This document shows, one piece after another, positions 60,068-64,000 of a stretch of DNA of 64,000 bases; position 1 is the first letter of the stretch, and every line of letters starts with the position of its first letter. Below the pieces are notes generated by a model. The model worked only from the letters and a program-made list of their open reading frames with translations, was not told where the DNA came from and did no database searches. The position numbers and the translations under genes were made by a program. Origin of the DNA: Gemmatimonadota bacterium (GTDB lineage Bacteria; Gemmatimonadota; Gemmatimonadetes; Longimicrobiales; Gaopeijiaceae); the NCBI GenBank assembly GCA_041390125.1, contig JAWKQN010000020.1, positions 1 through 64,000 of the forward strand, read 5' to 3'.

Positions 60068-61099
60068 CTACCGCCAGCCCAGCTCGATCACCTCGAAGTC
60101 GCGCGCGCGCAGTGAGCGGAACGCGGGATTCAGCACGTCGTTGTCCCAGCGGGCATCCATGGTCCCCTGCACGTACAGGTCCGAGCCGTTGTCGGCGACA
60201 ATGAGCCCGTAGCGCTGGAAGGCGCGGAAGATGCGCTGCACCTCCGGGGGGTAGCCGCTCAGATCCACCGACGACTTCAAGCGCAGGCGCGCGCCCATCG
60301 GCAACGCGCCGGACGTGGACCCCGCGCGATGCGACGCCGGCCACACGTAGCCATTCGTGGCGCGCACGGTGACGCGGAACGCATGCTCGATGTCACCCGG
60401 GCCGGTGACCTCGTGGTACTTGACCAGGCCCGGGAAGATCGCGAGCCCCGCGGCGTCCGCGGAGGTCCAGCCCTCCGGCCGCCGGCCGTTGCGGGCGAGG
60501 TCGAACACCGCTCCCGATCCGGCCTCCCAGCGGCCGGCCGATGCGTTCCAGCGCGTGGCCCAGGTCTCGTACAGCAGCCAGCGATCCCGATCGACGAGGA
60601 TCAGGTGACGGTCTCCGCTGTCCCCCCCGCCGGCGCGGCCGCCTTCGATCCAGTTCGCTTCCCGTGCCGCCGCCTCCGGGATCGGATAGCCGTCGACACC
60701 GGACGGGGCTCCCGCGTCGCTCTCGTCGCCGTACAGCGTGAAGGTGACGGGCACCCGCGGCTGCTCCCCGCCCACGGAGGCGTACGGGATCCCGTACGGC
60801 GGTGGCCCGAAGTCGGGGTGCAGCGTGCGCTCGAGCCCGACGAACTGCAGGTAGGCCTGCGATCCCGGGTCCACGGGTGCATGCTCGATGGAGCGGTTCC
60901 ACCAGTTGTCGTCCGGGAACGGGCGGCGGCCTCCCAGGTCGTCCAGCAGGACGGGTGGAGCGGCGGGATCCGGACCAGGCGCGCCCGGACCCCCGTCGCA
61001 GCCCGCGAGCATGACGAACCCCGCGGCGATGCTGCACAGGTAGAGGGCGGAGCGGCCCGGACGGCGGGTGCGCGGGCGATGGACGTACGCGGGGCTCAT
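60068..61099 (-). CDS. Secreted lipoprotein, unassigned
   Basis: This 343-aa protein has a signal ending in a lipobox (IAAGFVMLAGC, cysteine about 34). It is followed by a Pro/Ala linker. The body contains RRPFPDDNWWNRSIEHAPVDPGSQAYLQFVG, TFTLYGDESDAGAPSGVDGYPIPEAA, YETWATRWNASAGRWEAGSGAVFDL, and HEVTGPGDIEHAFRVTVRATNGYVWPASHRAG. It is Trp-rich and predicted extracellular. The phrase PFPDDNWWN resembles some extracellular carbohydrate-linked proteins, but I cannot name a family. Confidence 0.6.
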   Translation of the reverse strand: MSPAYVHRPRTRRPGRSALYLCSIAAGFVMLAGCDGGPGAPGPDPAAPPVLLDDLGGRRPFPDDNWWNRSIEHAPVDPGSQAYLQFVGLERTLHPDFGPPPYGIPYASVGGEQPRVPVTFTLYGDESDAGAPSGVDGYPIPEAAAREANWIEGGRAGGGDSGDRHLILVDRDRWLLYETWATRWNASAGRWEAGSGAVFDLARNGRRPEGWTSADAAGLAIFPGLVKYHEVTGPGDIEHAFRVTVRATNGYVWPASHRAGSTSGALPMGARLRLKSSVDLSGYPPEVQRIFRAFQRYGLIVADNGSDLYVQGTMDARWDNDVLNPAFRSLRARDFEVIELGWR

Positions 61100-61357
61100 G
61101 GGCGCGCCTCGGCTGCGGGACGGTCGGGCCGAGCCGCAGACCGCATGCCAGCCCTGACAACCCGCGGCGGCGCTGCCACGGGTCCCGGCCGGCCCCGGCG
61201 TGCGGCGCGCTTGCCGCGGAGGCGGCGACGGTCGAATGTGGCGGCACGGGGTGGATCGAGGCGCACCCGCCGGGTGCCCCGCCTCGCGCAGCCCGTCGCA
61301 CGAGGAGGCATCCGGCCGTCTCGTCCACCGTCCTCCGCGAACGCGAGGAGCCCACGC

Positions 61358-62455
61358 ATGTCCGACCGTCTCTCCCGCCGCGAGTTCATGCACCGGAGCG
61401 CGCTCGGCGCGGGCGCCGTGATGTCCCTGCAGGCGTCTCCGGTCCTCGCCCAGACGAGGCGTGGGAGCGCAGGGACGCCGATGATCATCACCAGCCACGA
61501 CAACGACACGGGCCACCAGGCCATGCAGGAGGCCTGGGGCATCCTCGCGAACGGCGGCACGGCCCTCGATGCGGTCGAGCGCGGCGCCAACGTCATCGAG
61601 GTGGATCCCGAGGACACGAGCGTCGGCTACGGCGGACTCCCGAACGAGGACGGTGTGGTGCAGCTCGACGCCTCCATCATGGACGGCAGGACCTACAGCG
61701 CCGGATCGGTGGCCGCCATCGAGAACATCAAGACGCCGTCCTCCGTGGCGCGCCTGGTGATGGAGCGGACGGACCACGTCATGCTGGTGGGTGCGGGCGC
61801 GCTGGCGTTCGCGAAATCGTTCGGCTTCGTGGAGGAGGACCTGATGACGGAGCGCTCGCGCGAGCTGTGGCTGCGTTGGCGCGAGCAGCACAGCGACAAT
61901 GACGACTGGGGTCCGCCCGAGCACATGCGCGGTCGGCGCACGGGTGGGTCCGACGGCGCGGGCGGCTCCGGTCGCTTCGATCCCTACGGCCCGGTGGAGA
62001 CCCACCACGGCACCACCAACGTGCTCGCCGTCGACGCCAACGGCGACGTGGCCGGCATCACCACCACCAGCGGGATGTCGTGGAAGGTGCCCGGCCGCAT
62101 CGGGGATTCACCCATCATCGGTGCCGGGCTGTACGTGGACAACTCGGTCGGGGCTGCCGGAGCCACCGGTCGCGGCGAGGACGTGATCAAGTCGTGCGCG
62201 TCGTACTACATCGTCATGCGCATGCGCGAGGGGCGAAGCCCCCAGGAGGCGTGCGAGGACGCGCTCGACCTGATCGCCGAGCGCTACCGGGCGGTGGGGA
62301 TCGACTACATGCCCGGCGAGAAGTTCGTGGCGATCAACAAGGCCGGCGAATACGGCTGCGCGCAGTCGCAGGCCTCGCGCGATCCGCAGCTCACCGTGGC
62401 CCAGGACGGGTCGATCCAGCTCTACACGGGGACGCGGCGGTACCCGGGGCCGTGA
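61358..62455 (+). CDS. N-terminal-nucleophile asparaginase/glycosylasparaginase family
   Basis: This 365-aa enzyme has a twin-arginine signal (SRREFMHRSALGAGAVMSL). The family motif SHDNDTGHQAMQEAWGILANGGTALDAVERGANVIE follows, and then NEDGVVQLDASIMDG. The nucleophile threonine is in HHGTTNVLAVDANGDVAGITTTSGMSWK, preceded by the His-Gly autocleavage site, at about residue 218. The glycosylasparaginase phrase DSPIIGAGLYVDNSVGAAGATGRGED is also present. It hydrolyses the asparagine-glycan bond or isoaspartyl peptides in the periplasm. Confidence 0.9.
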   Translation: MSDRLSRREFMHRSALGAGAVMSLQASPVLAQTRRGSAGTPMIITSHDNDTGHQAMQEAWGILANGGTALDAVERGANVIEVDPEDTSVGYGGLPNEDGVVQLDASIMDGRTYSAGSVAAIENIKTPSSVARLVMERTDHVMLVGAGALAFAKSFGFVEEDLMTERSRELWLRWREQHSDNDDWGPPEHMRGRRTGGSDGAGGSGRFDPYGPVETHHGTTNVLAVDANGDVAGITTTSGMSWKVPGRIGDSPIIGAGLYVDNSVGAAGATGRGEDVIKSCASYYIVMRMREGRSPQEACEDALDLIAERYRAVGIDYMPGEKFVAINKAGEYGCAQSQASRDPQLTVAQDGSIQLYTGTRRYPGP

Positions 62456-62505
62456 GGGGCGCGCCGGCACGGGGGGCCCGTGGCATCGGTTCCCGACGCT
62501 GCCGC

Positions 62506-62931
62506 GTGCGGCGCCCGACGCTCCGCGCGGCCTTGTTGCAGGTGCCGACCTTGGCGATCTGGCTGTCCGCCTGTTCCACGTATCCGGAGGGCCCCATCCG
62601 CATGGTGCGGCCGGACGGCGTGAGCGTGGAGTGCAACGCGCCCGCCCAGGAGATCGCGGACGCGGCCCTGCCCGAGATCGGCGCCGCCCTGTCCGGGCTG
62701 CTCGAGACGCTGCAGTCGCAGGCTCCGGTGGAGCAGAAGGCGGACGAGTTCCGGCCGCTGGCGTCCACGCCCGCGGAATTGGACGTGCTCGACTACCGGA
62801 TCTGCCTCGAGTTCGGCGAGGGCGTGCTGGACGCCGCCGACTTCACGCAGTGGCGCGAGCAGATCCGGCCGATGCTCGCGACCGGGATGCGCTCGGTCAG
62901 TGAGCTGACCGCTCGCGCTCCCAGCGCGTGA
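62506..62931 (+). CDS. Hypothetical lipoprotein
   Basis: This 141-aa protein starts with GTG at 62506 and has a lipoprotein signal (LLQVPTLAIWLSAC). The body is helical (ADAALPEIGAALSGLLETLQSQAPVEQKADEF and RICLEFGEGVLDAADFTQWREQIRPML). No family is recognised. Its end overlaps the convergent hydrolase gene by 35 bases. Confidence 0.55.
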   Translation: MRRPTLRAALLQVPTLAIWLSACSTYPEGPIRMVRPDGVSVECNAPAQEIADAALPEIGAALSGLLETLQSQAPVEQKADEFRPLASTPAELDVLDYRICLEFGEGVLDAADFTQWREQIRPMLATGMRSVSELTARAPSA

Positions 62932-63694
62932 GCAGCGCCGCCAGGTCCAGGTCGGGCGCGATCAGGCAGATGTGCCCGTGGCCTTCCAGGATCTCCAGCC
63001 GACTGTCCGGCGTGGAGCGCTCCATCATGCGACCCTGACGTACCGCCGGCACCAGGTGATCGCGGTCCGCCGCCAGGAACAGCGTGGGCACGTCCAGCTG
63101 GGGAAGGCGGTCGCGCACGTCGTGGTTCGCCAGGATGCGCAGCCGGTTCACGTACCCGGTGCGGGTCGTCTCCTCCATGACGGCGTGGAAGCGCTCACGC
63201 TCGGCGCGGGGGGTGTGCGGAGAATGCAGTCGGAAGGCCGCGAGCCGCCGCATCCGCGCCATCGCCTGCCAGGGCAGCTTCTCCAGCCCCCAGGCGGCCA
63301 GCGTCAGGTTGAGGCGCGGGCGTAGCGTCGCGAACGAGTTGAGGATCACCAGGCGATGGATGCGCTCGCCGCGCGCCAGCGCGTACGAGAGCGCCAGCGC
63401 GCCGCCGAAGGATTCGCCGACCAGCGTCGGCGGACCGAGATCCTCCACGGCATCCAGCACGCGATCGAGGTCCGCGATCAGGGTGTCCATGGCCGTGGCG
63501 TCGTCGCGCAGCCGATAGGTCACCACGGTGTGCCGCTCCTGCAGCCGCGGCGTCTGCCGGTAGAGCAGCCGGCCCGTGCCGTCGATCCCCGGTACGTAGA
63601 CCAGGGGCGGGCCGCTCCCCACCCGCTCCACGCGGGGGTCGTACGCGGTGGCGTCGGGTCGTGGTCCGGTGCGGGGATCGATGGGCGAGGGCAT
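62897..63694 (-). CDS. Alpha/beta hydrolase
   Basis: This 265-aa enzyme of the alpha/beta-hydrolase fold begins with LVYVPGIDGTGRLLYRQTPRL (oxyanion region) and has the nucleophile elbow GESFGGALALSYALA with the serine in G-E-S-F-G. An acid residue lies in FLAADRDHLVPAVRQGRMM, and the catalytic histidine in EGHGHICLIAPD. It is probably an esterase or lactonase. The start ATG at 63694 is chosen because a longer frame would add a disordered repeat region. Confidence 0.86.
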   Translation of the reverse strand: MPSPIDPRTGPRPDATAYDPRVERVGSGPPLVYVPGIDGTGRLLYRQTPRLQERHTVVTYRLRDDATAMDTLIADLDRVLDAVEDLGPPTLVGESFGGALALSYALARGERIHRLVILNSFATLRPRLNLTLAAWGLEKLPWQAMARMRRLAAFRLHSPHTPRAERERFHAVMEETTRTGYVNRLRILANHDVRDRLPQLDVPTLFLAADRDHLVPAVRQGRMMERSTPDSRLEILEGHGHICLIAPDLDLAALLTRWERERSAH

Positions 63695-63726
63695 ACGGGA
63701 GGTACCGGGACCGGCGGAGCCAGGGT

Positions 63727-63766
63727 CCTCGCCGGGCCTGCGGATGCCTCGCCGGGCCTGCGGATG
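63727..63766 (+). repeat. Two tandem 20-bp repeats
   Basis: The unit cctcgccgggcctgcggatg occurs at 63727-63746 and again at 63747-63766, followed by a partial third (catgcggatgg). It lies upstream of the hydrolase gene. Confidence 0.7.
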
Positions 63767-63852
63767 CATGCGGATGGCCTCCGCGGATCGGGCCACTGGC
63801 CCTGCCGGACGGGGGCTGGCGGCCCGATCGGCCGCCGGCCCGGATCCCGCCC

Positions 63853-63907
63853 TTGCGGCCCTCCCGACAGTCTGCTAAATATCTAGCATGGTGCTATGAA
63901 ACTAGCA
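63853..63907 (+). promoter_or_regulatory. Promoter with two tandem TGCTA-N6-TAGCA operators
   Basis: TTGCGG (63853-63858), 17-base spacer and TAAATA (63876-63881). Two 16-bp palindromes lie in tandem, 3 bases apart: TGCTA-aatatc-TAGCA (63873-63888) and TGCTA-tgaaac-TAGCA (63892-63907). The second covers the start codon ATG at 63896. Confidence 0.75.
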
Positions 63908-63982
63908 GCGAGCGCCACCGTAGAGATCCAGCGGGACCCGGACGGCATCCTCGTCCGACCCGGCCAGCCGAGGGCCCCATGA
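63896..63982 (+). CDS. Short ORF at the right edge (possible regulator/antitoxin fragment)
   Basis: This is a 28-codon frame (MKLAASATVEIQRDPDGILVRPGQ...). The phrase VEIQRDPDGILVRPG resembles the C-terminal half of AbrB/MazE-type antitoxins, but the DNA-binding half is missing. Its TGA overlaps the ATG at 63979 (MTEELPL...), which continues beyond the window. It lies under a double operator. Identity is not settled. Confidence 0.4.
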   Translation: MKLAASATVEIQRDPDGILVRPGQPRAP

Positions 63983-64000
63983 CCGAAGAGCTTCCGTTGA

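Noticed and set aside
1..64000. CRISPR array, phage or conjugative element, rRNA or tRNA genes
   Set aside because: No direct-repeat/spacer pattern, phage structural gene, relaxase or RNA gene was found. The only ordered repeats are the attC sites and short tandem repeats described above.

Overview
This is a GC-rich bacterial chromosome fragment. Several traits point to Gemmatimonadota, with Acidobacteriota as the main alternative. These are four outer-membrane proteins of the DUF5916 type (N-terminal carbohydrate-binding-like domain plus beta-barrel), several secreted 6-bladed beta-propellers with the GQGPGEF signature, a PadR-coupled orphan ABC permease of the ADOP type, and promoters of the TTGNNN-N17-TANNNT kind. 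The phylum is inferred, because no rRNA or tRNA gene is visible.

Positions 1 to about 9,570 are a run of integron gene cassettes. I count ten complete or near-complete attC sites (two of them about 95 bp, one split by an IS) and one half site. The long ones are about 160 bp and close relatives of each other, as expected for a sedentary chromosomal integron. The attC polarity places the integrase and attI to the left, outside the window. The cassettes carry an unknown 130-aa protein, a higBA toxin-antitoxin pair, an antitoxin/ParE pair, a broken secreted beta-propeller, an inverted and broken higBA pair, a broken DUF4145-like gene, and four copies of a short cassette without a shared reading frame. 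An IS3-family and an IS481-family element both sit inside attC sites.

Positions 9,730 to 17,400 hold a chromate-resistance block on the minus strand (MFS transporter, ChrB, ChrB-like C-terminal domain protein). It is divergent from a DUF1259 gene and two tandem DUF5916 genes, with a palindrome between the two directions. One more attC-like site lies at 17,493-17,629. Many genes between about 4.7 and 15.3 kb carry single-base frameshifts although their protein sequence stays well preserved. This may be real decay or uncorrected sequence error.

Positions 17.7 to 31.1 kb contain small stand-alone enzymes and DUF proteins (DUF1801, DUF4287, DUF1905, DUF4256, VOC, DHFR-like, SnoaL-like), secreted propellers, a cation-diffusion-facilitator transporter, a diheme cytochrome c and a membrane guanylate/adenylate cyclase. 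From 31.1 to 36.4 kb a minus-strand pair of very large proteins (699 and 1,060 aa, with overlapping stop and start codons) belongs to a family I recognise only as uncharacterised. It is the best candidate for an undescribed system.

Positions 36.6 to 64 kb hold an O-methyltransferase, a nitric-oxide-type operon (Rrf2/NsrR regulator, truncated haemoglobin, cupin) with a clear operator, an M1 peptidase, a PadR/ADOP operon with a three-half-site operator, a MATE exporter behind a probable transcription attenuator, two divergent DUF5916 proteins, and an ArsR/AHSA1 pair whose start codon lies inside a 26-bp palindrome. They are followed by a metallo-beta-lactamase-fold hydrolase, an ATPase with a nuclease-like C-terminus under an AT-rich operator, an N-terminal-nucleophile asparaginase and an alpha/beta hydrolase. 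At the right edge a new regulator-like operon begins under two tandem TGCTA-N6-TAGCA palindromes.
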